Source: Verrucomicrobiaceae bacterium UBA7681
Lineage (GTDB): Bacteria; Verrucomicrobiota; Verrucomicrobiia; Verrucomicrobiales; Verrucomicrobiaceae
NCBI GenBank assembly: GCA_002482965.1
Contig: DLGZ01000052.1
Coordinates: 1-64,000, forward strand
Length of the DNA stretch: 64,000 bases
Reading direction: 5' to 3'
The notes under the pieces were generated by a model that was given only the letters and a program-made list of their open reading frames with translations, did no database searches and was not told the DNA's origin. Every line of letters begins with the position of its first letter. Position 1 is the first letter of the stretch. This document shows positions 8,634-16,726 of the stretch, piece after piece. Both the position numbers and the translations under genes were made by a program.

Positions 8634-11177
8634 ATGTGCAGGAACATGACCGACCACCCGCTGCTGCGCCGACTGCCCAAATCCACCGACTGCTCCAATG
8701 ACGAGCTGCTGGCGGCATTTCTCGACTATGTGGCGGAGAAGAAGCTGGAACTCTACCCAGCACAGGAAGAGGCCATTCTGGAGCTGTTTGATGATCGCAA
8801 TGTGATCCTCAACACCCCCACGGGCTCGGGCAAATCGCTGGTGGCGCTGGCCATGCACTTCCGCTCGCTGGCCAAGGGCCGGCGCTCCGTGTACACCTGC
8901 CCGATCAAGGCGCTGGTGAATGAAAAATTCCTCGCGCTGTGTCGCGACTTCGGCCCCGACAACGTCGGCATGGCCACCGGCGACGCGACGGTGAATCGCA
9001 CAGCCCCCATCCTCTGCTGCACGGCGGAAATTCTGGCCAACTACGCGCTGCGTGATGGTGCCAGCGCGCCCTTCCGCGAGGTGATCATGGACGAGTTCCA
9101 TTATTACTCGGACAAAGAGCGCGGCGTGGCCTGGCAGGTACCGCTGCTGACCATGAGCGACTCACGCTTTCTGCTGATGTCCGCCACGATGGGCGGCACC
9201 GAGTTCTTCAAAGAAGGGCTCACCCGGTTGACGAAAGCAGAGACATCAATCGTGGCTGCGTTTGAGCGCCCCGTGCCGCTGGAGTTCAGCTATGCGCAGA
9301 CCTCGGTCGATGTGACGCTGCAGGAGCTCATCGCCGCGAACAAAGCACCGGTGTATCTCGTCCACTTCACGCAGAACGATGCCGCACAGGCGGCGCAGGA
9401 TTTGATGAGCCTGAACTTCTGCACCGCAGCGGAAAAGGCATCCATCAAAGAGGAGCTGGTAGGTGCGAAGTTCACCAGCCCCTATGGCAAGGAGGTGAAG
9501 AAGTATCTCAGCCATGGCATCGGCATTCATCATGCCGGGCTGCTGCCGAAGTACCGCATCCTGGTGGAAAAGCTCGCCCAGAGAGGCCTGCTCAAGGTCA
9601 TCTGCGGCACGGACACCCTCGGCGTCGGCGTGAATGTACCCATCCGCACCGTGCTGCTCACACGTCTGAGCAAGTATGGCGGAGAAAAAGTGGCGACGCT
9701 GAGCGCGCGTGACTTCCACCAGATCACCGGACGTGCGGGAAGGCGTGGTTTTGATGATGTGGGCTATGTCGTGTGCCAGGCACCCGAGCACGTCGTGGAA
9801 AATGCCAAGATGGAGGCCAAGGCCGCTGGCGATGTGAAGAAGATGCGCAAGATGGTGAAGAAGAAAGCCCCCGAGGGTTTCGTCGGCTGGAATGAAGACA
9901 CCTTCAAAAAGCTGCAAAGCGCCGCGCCTGAACCTCTAACATCACGCTTTCAGGTTTCGCATGGCATGCTCCTGCAGGTGCTCAGCCGCCCCGGCGATGC
10001 CTGCGCTGCCATACGCCAGCTCATTGCCGACTCGCATGAAACCGCCAATGCCAAGCGGCAGCACGAGAAGCGCGCATGGCAGTTGTTCCGCGCGCTGGTG
10101 CAGCGCAAGATCATCGCGATCATTCCCACCTCACAGCGCCCCGCAGACGGAACCAAGCTGCGGCTCAACGTGGAGTTGCAGGAAGATTTCTCGCTCAACT
10201 ACACGCTCTCGCTCTATCTCATCGACACGCTTGCGCTCATTGATCCTGCTTCGCCCACGTATGCAGCGGATGTGATGACTCTATGCGAATCCATTCTCGA
10301 AAATCCCGACATCATCCTGCGCCGTCAGCTCGATCAGGTGAAGGACGAAGCCATGGTGGCGATGAAGAACGAAGGCATCCCCTTTGAAGAACGCATCGCC
10401 AAGCTGGAGGAGCTGGAATACCCGAAACCCTGCCGCGACTTCATCTACAACACCTTCAATGCCTTCAGCGAGGCGCATCCGTGGATCGGCCAAGAGAACA
10501 TCCGCCCCAAAAGCATCGCCCGCGAGATGTTCGAAAACTTCCGCACCTTCAGCGACTACATCAACGACTACGAACTGCACCGCGCCGAAGGTGTACTGCT
10601 GCGCCACCTCTCCGGCGTGCACAAGGTGCTGGCGCAAACCGTGCCGGAGAACTTCAAGACCGAGCCCGTGCAGGAGATGGAAGCCTGGATCGCCGGCGTA
10701 CTACGCGGCACCGACTCCAGCCTCCTCGATGAATGGGAACGCATGCGCGACCCCAACTTCAAGCCTGACGAGCAGGAAGAAAAACCAACAGAAGCGCCCG
10801 ACATCACCCGCAACAAACGCGAGTTCACCGCCCTCATCCGCACCGAAATCTTCCGCTTCCTGCGTCCCTTTTCCGTAGAAAACTACGCCGCCGCAGTCAG
10901 CACCGTCAGCGGCACCTGTACCGCCGAATCCCTGGCTGCACTCATGGAGCCGTACTACACCGAGCATGAGCGCATCCGCCTCGACAACGAAGCCCGCAAC
11001 GGCCGCCACACCTACGTGGAGCCGAGTGAAGACAACACCTCCTGGCGTATCTGCCAAGTCCTCATCGATCCCGAAGACCTCAACGACTGGCAGGCCGAGT
11101 TCACCGTCGATCTGGCGCAAGCCCGTGAAAACGGCAAGCCCTCACTCACGCTCACAACCGTGCGCAAAATCGAATAG
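8634..11177 (+). CDS. Ski2-like DEAD/DEAH superfamily 2 helicase with DUF3516-like C-terminus
   Basis: An 847-residue ATP-dependent helicase. Motif I is PTGSGKS, motif II DEFH (DEVH-like), motif III SATMGG, and the second RecA domain has HHAGLLPKYR, GTDTLGVGVNVP and the motif VI ITGRAGRRGFDD. Two RecA domains fill roughly the first 400 residues. The rest is helical and fits the DUF3516 region found in actinobacterial and verrucomicrobial helicases. The substrate, RNA or DNA, is not known. The ATG at 8646 is an alternative start. It stands alone, convergent with the nitrate reductase gene with only 10 bp between stops. Confidence 0.88.
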   Translation: MCRNMTDHPLLRRLPKSTDCSNDELLAAFLDYVAEKKLELYPAQEEAILELFDDRNVILNTPTGSGKSLVALAMHFRSLAKGRRSVYTCPIKALVNEKFLALCRDFGPDNVGMATGDATVNRTAPILCCTAEILANYALRDGASAPFREVIMDEFHYYSDKERGVAWQVPLLTMSDSRFLLMSATMGGTEFFKEGLTRLTKAETSIVAAFERPVPLEFSYAQTSVDVTLQELIAANKAPVYLVHFTQNDAAQAAQDLMSLNFCTAAEKASIKEELVGAKFTSPYGKEVKKYLSHGIGIHHAGLLPKYRILVEKLAQRGLLKVICGTDTLGVGVNVPIRTVLLTRLSKYGGEKVATLSARDFHQITGRAGRRGFDDVGYVVCQAPEHVVENAKMEAKAAGDVKKMRKMVKKKAPEGFVGWNEDTFKKLQSAAPEPLTSRFQVSHGMLLQVLSRPGDACAAIRQLIADSHETANAKRQHEKRAWQLFRALVQRKIIAIIPTSQRPADGTKLRLNVELQEDFSLNYTLSLYLIDTLALIDPASPTYAADVMTLCESILENPDIILRRQLDQVKDEAMVAMKNEGIPFEERIAKLEELEYPKPCRDFIYNTFNAFSEAHPWIGQENIRPKSIAREMFENFRTFSDYINDYELHRAEGVLLRHLSGVHKVLAQTVPENFKTEPVQEMEAWIAGVLRGTDSSLLDEWERMRDPNFKPDEQEEKPTEAPDITRNKREFTALIRTEIFRFLRPFSVENYAAAVSTVSGTCTAESLAALMEPYYTEHERIRLDNEARNGRHTYVEPSEDNTSWRICQVLIDPEDLNDWQAEFTVDLAQARENGKPSLTLTTVRKIE

Positions 11178-11187
11178 CGCAACAAGG

Positions 11188-13380
11188 CTACTTTTCCACC
11201 CGCACCGCCGAGTGCTTATAGCTCGGCTGACGGCTGTGCGGATCATAGGAAGCATGCGTGAGCTGATTAACTCGGCTGTCATGCATGGGCAGAAACACTT
11301 CACCGGGGGAAACGCAGTTCGTCACGCGTGCTTGGGCGGTGAGTTCAGCACGCTTTGAAATAACGCGCACCTTCATCCCATCGCGGATGCTCAGTCGCCC
11401 CGCGTCCTGCGGATTCAGATCCAGCATCAGCTCCTGTGGCATCATCTTCGCCAGCACGGCGGACTTTCCGGTGCGTGTCTCCGTGTGCCACTGGGCACTC
11501 GTCCCACGTCCGGTGATCAAAATCAGCGGATAATCATCACTGCGCTGCTCCGGCGCGGCTTCCGGCGCATCAAAGACAAACTTCGCCCGCTTGTCCGGTG
11601 TGTAAAATTTCCCATCCTCGAACAACCGACGTTCCTTCCAGCTTGAAACTTCAAACTTGGAACTTTCAGCCCGAGTCAGTGGCCACTGCACACCACCGGA
11701 CTTCTGCAGCATCTCATGCCCGCTGATGCCGGTGATGTCGCAGGGCTGGTCTTCCGTGCAGCGTTGCAGGATGCGGAAGACCGCCTCCGGGCTGCTCCAG
11801 CCACGGAACAAATCTTCGCAGCCCCAGTAATGGGCGATGAGACGGAAGATGTGGAAATCCGCCAGCGCCTGCCCGGGCGCACGCCGCACCTTGGGGCTGT
11901 AGCCAATGCGGCGCTCGCTGTTGATGAAGCAGCCTTCCTTTTCGCCCCAGCCCGCCGCTGGCAGCACCAGATGCGCACGCTTCGCTGTCTCCGTGCTGCA
12001 GTACATGTCCTGCACCACCACGAAGTCGAGCTTGTCGAGAATGCGGTTGATTTCGTTTTGATCTATCCACGAATGGCTCGGATTGGTGGCCACAAACCAG
12101 ATCGCCTTCACCGTGCCTTCGTCAGCCGCTTTGAGGATCTGATCATACGCCAGGCTCGGTCGGTCAGGAATGCGCTCCACCGGAATGCCCGTTGCGGCGG
12201 CGACTTTTTCACGATGCCGTGGATTGCGGAAGTCATGCCCGCCCAGCAGATTGGTGGTGTTGGAGAACAGGCGTGACCCCATCGCATTGCACTGCCCTGT
12301 GATGGAATTGGCCCCCGTGCCCGGTTTGCCAATGTTCCCCGTCATCAGCGCCAGATTGATGATGGCCTGCGCAGTCCGGGTGGCCTGATGGCTTTGGTTG
12401 ACCCCCATCGTCCACCAGAAAGAAACGCGCGGCGTTCCCTGAATGATGCTCTGCGCAAAATGCAGGAGACGATGCACACTGATGCCCGTCTCCTCCGCCA
12501 CCCGTTTCGGATGAAACTCTGTCAGGAACAAAACGAACTCGTCAAAGCCCGTGGTATGCTCTTCGACAAAGGCCGTGTCCACTCCCCCGTCCCGGATGAT
12601 GAGATGCGCGAGACCGTAGAGCAGCACGAGATCGCTCTTCGGCTTGATGGCGTAATGCTGCGTCGCGGCCATCGCCGTTTCCGTGGTGCGTGGATCAACG
12701 ACGATGATCTCCGGCTGGCGTTTGTTGCGCAATACCCGCTGCCACATGATGGGATGCGCAATGCAAGGATTCGCGCCGATGAAGATAAGCACGTCGCTTT
12801 CTTCAAAGTCAGAATAAGCAAACGGCGGTGCGTCAAAGCCAAAGCTCTCTTTGTAGGCGGCCACAGCGGTGGCCATGCACTGGCGCGTGTTGCCGTCCCC
12901 ATGGATCATGCCCATGCCAAACTTCGCCAGCGCTCCGAGAAACCCCATCTCCTCAAACATGATCTGCCCGGTGCTCAGATATGCAGCGGCCTCGGGCCCG
13001 TGCTGGTCGAGAATCCTGCGCATCTGGTCGCAGAAGTACCGCAGCGCTGTGTCCCAATCGACCTCCTTGCCATGCAGCAGCGGCATCCTGGCACGATCCG
13101 GCGCGTCCAGCACGCTCAATGCCTCCCAGCCCTTCGGACATGCCGTGCCCAGATTGACCGGGTAGTCGGGGTCCGGTGTGAGATTCACCGCTACGCCATC
13201 CTTCAGGTGGATTTTCAGCCCACAGCCGGTGGAGCAAAAGCCGCAGATCGCTTTTGTCGTGGCATCCGGCAGCAGATGCGCCGGAACCTGCCCCAGACCA
13301 AACTTGGCAGGCTCTCGCACGAGATCGGCCGTGAGCGGACCGCCCCATTCGCGCAAGGTCATGGCAGGAAGTTTTTTCAT
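11188..13380 (-). CDS. nasA: Assimilatory nitrate reductase, NasA/NarB-type molybdopterin catalytic subunit
   Basis: Reduces nitrate to nitrite at a bis-MGD molybdenum site. The 730-residue protein has the N-terminal 4Fe-4S ligands C46, C49, C53 and C81 (CGFCSTGC and CPKG). The probable Mo-ligand Cys168 lies in RQCMATAV. Later motifs include GVNQSHQATRTAQAI and the C-terminal dinucleotide-binding domain. No signal peptide is seen, so it is cytoplasmic. It is the last gene of the operon; its ATG follows the Fe-S/DmsC stop with only two bases between. It lacks the extra C-terminal [2Fe-2S] domain of some NasA proteins. A short SSKFEVSSW segment near residue 573 looks repeat-derived. Confidence 0.93.
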   Translation of the reverse strand: MKKLPAMTLREWGGPLTADLVREPAKFGLGQVPAHLLPDATTKAICGFCSTGCGLKIHLKDGVAVNLTPDPDYPVNLGTACPKGWEALSVLDAPDRARMPLLHGKEVDWDTALRYFCDQMRRILDQHGPEAAAYLSTGQIMFEEMGFLGALAKFGMGMIHGDGNTRQCMATAVAAYKESFGFDAPPFAYSDFEESDVLIFIGANPCIAHPIMWQRVLRNKRQPEIIVVDPRTTETAMAATQHYAIKPKSDLVLLYGLAHLIIRDGGVDTAFVEEHTTGFDEFVLFLTEFHPKRVAEETGISVHRLLHFAQSIIQGTPRVSFWWTMGVNQSHQATRTAQAIINLALMTGNIGKPGTGANSITGQCNAMGSRLFSNTTNLLGGHDFRNPRHREKVAAATGIPVERIPDRPSLAYDQILKAADEGTVKAIWFVATNPSHSWIDQNEINRILDKLDFVVVQDMYCSTETAKRAHLVLPAAGWGEKEGCFINSERRIGYSPKVRRAPGQALADFHIFRLIAHYWGCEDLFRGWSSPEAVFRILQRCTEDQPCDITGISGHEMLQKSGGVQWPLTRAESSKFEVSSWKERRLFEDGKFYTPDKRAKFVFDAPEAAPEQRSDDYPLILITGRGTSAQWHTETRTGKSAVLAKMMPQELMLDLNPQDAGRLSIRDGMKVRVISKRAELTAQARVTNCVSPGEVFLPMHDSRVNQLTHASYDPHSRQPSYKHSAVRVEK

Positions 13381-13382
13381 GG

Positions 13383-14972
13383 TCAGTTCCCTGGCATCTT
13401 AGTACCTGCGGCGGCGGTGAAAAAGTAAAGCCTTTCGATCAACTGGCTGCCAAACATCAGCGCCAACGACAGGCTGAACATCCACGCCATCCCCGCACCG
13501 GCGGCGATCAAAACAGGAATCAACAGTCCGGTGGCAATGAGCAGCAGCCCTCGCGCTTCGATCCTTCCAGAGAAGTGCTTCTGCATGACACGTGCCGATT
13601 TATGCCACGCATAGCCTTCATCTTCCAAGGCCCGCCGATAACCGGAAATCTCCCAAATCGACAAACTCCAACGGCACACCAGCGTGAACGCCATCGCCCA
13701 CGTAGCAATGCTCAGGCCAGTCCAGCTCCAGACGACGGCGCACAATCCTGCGCCCAGCAGCAGCATCGTTCCGAGAAATTTGGCGGCCACAATCTTCAAC
13801 GACCAAAACGGCCTCCGCGTGTCCACATACACCATCACCGAGCACCATACCGCCAGCACGGCGGCGGCTGCCGTGCCGGTCACCGCCAGCCGCATCCATT
13901 CAAAATTTCCCAGCCACCACATGGCAAAGATCGCCTGCCCACCAGCTGGCAGCGCTCCGAAGGCCATGATCTCGCGTGACAGCCATGATTTGCGCCAGCC
14001 GAGAAAAGCGCGCCAGGCTTTGAACGGCTGCCCCAAATGCAGTGTGCTCAATGCCACCCCCACCAGCCCAGCTACGAGAGCTGCTGCGCTAGTGGCGGCG
14101 GCCTGCGTCAGCGTGATCAAATTCATCCACATGGCAATCGCGCAGCCGATGAAGCCACCGGCGCTCATCTGCGTAAGCACCAGCATCCATGCCAGCGGAT
14201 CATGCCCATGATCGAGATCCAGCCGACCTCCATCCGCAGGCCGTGCGGCCGTCGATGGCGGCTGTGCAGAGACATAGCTCGTCGTGGGCCGCGTGTAGCT
14301 TGAGTCAAAGGCACCCGGGACGATGCTACCACGGTCCGGCACCGCATCGAGCTTAACGACCTTGATTTTGATCGCTTCATTCGGGCAGGACTGCACACAG
14401 GCAGGCGCTTCACCTTCGGCCAGCCGGCCCTGGCACATGTCGCATTTCCGCACAATGCCGCGCTTCAGATTGAACTTCGGCACATCATACGGGCATTTCA
14501 AAATGCAGTAGCTGCAGCCAATGCACTGATCATCCAAATGCCGTACGATTCCAGTGACAGGGTCTTTATCATAGGCGAGCACCGGACAGCCTTCCGCGCA
14601 CGCGGGATCGGCGCAGTGATGACAGGCAGTGGTGACTGTTTGCAAATACGGCTGCTTCCGCGTGCCGACGAGCAGCCCCATGTCGCGCCAGCTCTCGCCG
14701 TCATCGAGTCCGTTCAGCGAATGACAGGCCGCCACGCAGGCCTTGCAGCCGGTGCAGGCATCCAGATTGACCTCAAATGCATACTGCTCCCCGGGATTGG
14801 GCTTGCTGAGCGGAATAAGATGCGTGAAGCGCTCGCGGACGGACTTGGCATCGTATTCCTCGGAAAAAAGTGCGACGGGAGTGCGCAGCGTCTGCTGCTC
14901 GCGGAGTGCCGCGTCGATGATGCTGATGGCGGAACCGCCACCTGAAATCGAGCGCTCCAGGTCACGAATCAT
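13383..14972 (-). CDS. Fused 4Fe-4S ferredoxin / DmsC-like membrane anchor
   Basis: The 529-residue protein joins two subunits that are normally separate. Residues about 65-215 carry four 4Fe-4S cysteine sets (CTGCKAC, CHHCADPAC, CIGCSYC and CDMC with partners), as in DmsB/NrfC. A linker follows, then from about residue 265 to the end around eight membrane segments of the DmsC/NrfD type. In DmsABC-type enzymes these parts take electrons from quinol to a molybdenum subunit. The position directly between NirA and NasA, with gaps of two bases on both sides, points to electron supply to NasA. The ferredoxin side would then be cytoplasmic; no Tat signal is seen. Confidence 0.88.
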   Translation of the reverse strand: MIRDLERSISGGGSAISIIDAALREQQTLRTPVALFSEEYDAKSVRERFTHLIPLSKPNPGEQYAFEVNLDACTGCKACVAACHSLNGLDDGESWRDMGLLVGTRKQPYLQTVTTACHHCADPACAEGCPVLAYDKDPVTGIVRHLDDQCIGCSYCILKCPYDVPKFNLKRGIVRKCDMCQGRLAEGEAPACVQSCPNEAIKIKVVKLDAVPDRGSIVPGAFDSSYTRPTTSYVSAQPPSTAARPADGGRLDLDHGHDPLAWMLVLTQMSAGGFIGCAIAMWMNLITLTQAAATSAAALVAGLVGVALSTLHLGQPFKAWRAFLGWRKSWLSREIMAFGALPAGGQAIFAMWWLGNFEWMRLAVTGTAAAAVLAVWCSVMVYVDTRRPFWSLKIVAAKFLGTMLLLGAGLCAVVWSWTGLSIATWAMAFTLVCRWSLSIWEISGYRRALEDEGYAWHKSARVMQKHFSGRIEARGLLLIATGLLIPVLIAAGAGMAWMFSLSLALMFGSQLIERLYFFTAAAGTKMPGN

Positions 14973-14974
14973 GG

Positions 14975-16726
14975 TCAGAGGCTGAATACCTCCTGCAGTT
15001 GTCCGACGGTGTGCCGGTTGCAGAACGAGTGGAAATTTTCGTCTCCGTCCCGCTTGTCCAGATAGCCTTTGAGCATCGCCTCCAGCGTGCTGCCGAGAGA
15101 TTCAAATTCCACCCCGCTGAAGATCTGGCGGCCAATCTTGCGATTCTCTCCAAAACCACCCCCTACTGTGATGTGGTAGCCTTCTCCGCTTTCGGATTTC
15201 ACCTTGGTGCCGAGCAGGCCGATGTCTCCCATGAAGTGCTGGGCGCAGGAGTGCGCGCAGCCGGTGAAGTGAATGTTCACCGGCTTGTCCAGCTTCACGC
15301 GCTTGTCGAGATACTCCATCATGGCGAGCGCGTGCCCCTTGGTGTCGCTGGCGGCAAATTTGCAGTACTTGTTGCCCGTGCACGCAACGAAGCCGCTTTT
15401 GAGATTGGACTGCTCACTCGGAAATCCGAGCTTATTCAGTGATTTCGCCACAGTGCCCGCATAGGCTGCCTTGATGTTCGGAATGATGAAATTCTGCCAC
15501 ACGGTGAGCCGAATTTCTCCCGAGCCGTAGCTGTCTGCCAGATCCGCGATGCGGTCGAGCTGCTTCGCGGTCATCTGCCCCACCGGCACACTGGCACCAA
15601 TGTAAACCAGGCCTTCCTGCTTCTGCGGAAAGGTTCCCACATGCGAGTGACCCTGCTGGGAAAACTCACGCTTCGCCTGGCAAGGCGCATCCGGCGCGAG
15701 ACGTGTCAGTTTGAATTTCAGCAGCTTCTCAGTCTCCACCAGCACGCCATCCAGCCCCTTGTCTTCGATGACATACTTGAAACGCGCTTTCTTCCGATTG
15801 GTGCGGTCACCGAATTGAATAAACACCCGCAGCAGCGCCACCATGACATCGTTCAACTGCTCAGGCTTTACGATGACACCCCAGTCGCTGGCAAAGGTCT
15901 GGTGCCCCGTCACACCTCCGAGAGCGATGCGGAAGTACACACCAGGCTCAATGCCCTCAGCATTTTCACCGATCTTCACCGCACTTGCGCCGATGTCGTT
16001 CGTGTCTTCCACCGCCGAGATGAGGCCACCGCCGTCATAGGCGATGTTAAACTTACGTGGCAGATCGTAGAACTCCTTGGAGGCAATAATCAGCGTGGCA
16101 AGTTCGTTGACCAGCGGGCGGACATCAATGATTTCATGCGGGTCATAGCCAGCGCATGGGTTCATCGTAATGTTGCGGATGTTGTCCGCACCGGCACCTT
16201 TTGAATGCAGTCCGCATCCCTGTATTCGGCGCAGCACTTCAGGACAATTCTTCGGCTCGATGAGACGAATCTGAAAGTTGTTCCGAGTCGTGATCTGAAT
16301 GTACCCCGTGGTGAGTTCACCGGCAATGGCCGCGAGTTCACGGAGCTGATAGCTCTTCACGATCCCGCCCGGAATTCGCAACCGGCACATGTAGCCGTCT
16401 TTGACGGGATTGAGCCAGAAGAGGCCGTTCCACTTGTAGCGGAAGATTGACTCCGGCTCGGGCTTGGAGTTCCACCGCGCATCCATGACCAGTTGCTCAA
16501 TGGCATCAAAGGGGTGCAGTTCACGCTTGATGCGCTCCTCCTTGGTCAGATCGTCCAATACTGGACCCGCAGGCGTTGCAGCAGGGGCTGGAGCGAGATC
16601 GCCGAAGGAAACTCCGCCAGCAGCGATGCCGGCAAAAAAGCCTTCAAGGTAGCGCTTTTGCTCGCCGGAAAAATCGGCGTCCATCGGCAGCGCAGCCGGG
16701 GGGGGGTCAATAGACATCGCGGGCAT
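14975..16726 (-). CDS. nirA: Ferredoxin-type nitrite reductase (NirA family), sirohaem/4Fe-4S
   Basis: Six-electron reduction of nitrite to ammonium. In the 583-residue protein the sirohaem/4Fe-4S ligands are C449, C455, C490 and C494 (ACTGNKYC and TGCAHSCAQH). Two half-domains with ITTRNNFQIR and RLTVWQNFIIP are typical of the NirA/CysI superfamily. The start at 16726 has a clear AAAGGAG ribosome site seven bases upstream. It overlaps the diflavin reductase gene by 20 bp. An N-terminal extension of about 60 residues includes a helix similar to one in that reductase, then an Ala/Pro linker. A sulfite reductase role cannot be excluded on sequence, but the nitrate transport and NasA context favours nitrite. 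Confidence 0.88.
   Translation of the reverse strand: MPAMSIDPPPAALPMDADFSGEQKRYLEGFFAGIAAGGVSFGDLAPAPAATPAGPVLDDLTKEERIKRELHPFDAIEQLVMDARWNSKPEPESIFRYKWNGLFWLNPVKDGYMCRLRIPGGIVKSYQLRELAAIAGELTTGYIQITTRNNFQIRLIEPKNCPEVLRRIQGCGLHSKGAGADNIRNITMNPCAGYDPHEIIDVRPLVNELATLIIASKEFYDLPRKFNIAYDGGGLISAVEDTNDIGASAVKIGENAEGIEPGVYFRIALGGVTGHQTFASDWGVIVKPEQLNDVMVALLRVFIQFGDRTNRKKARFKYVIEDKGLDGVLVETEKLLKFKLTRLAPDAPCQAKREFSQQGHSHVGTFPQKQEGLVYIGASVPVGQMTAKQLDRIADLADSYGSGEIRLTVWQNFIIPNIKAAYAGTVAKSLNKLGFPSEQSNLKSGFVACTGNKYCKFAASDTKGHALAMMEYLDKRVKLDKPVNIHFTGCAHSCAQHFMGDIGLLGTKVKSESGEGYHITVGGGFGENRKIGRQIFSGVEFESLGSTLEAMLKGYLDKRDGDENFHSFCNRHTVGQLQEVFSL

Noticed and set aside
12388..13428. 346-codon plus-strand frame antisense to nasA
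   Set aside because: It is Arg/His-rich with no domain pattern, as expected of a GC-rich antisense frame over a real gene.
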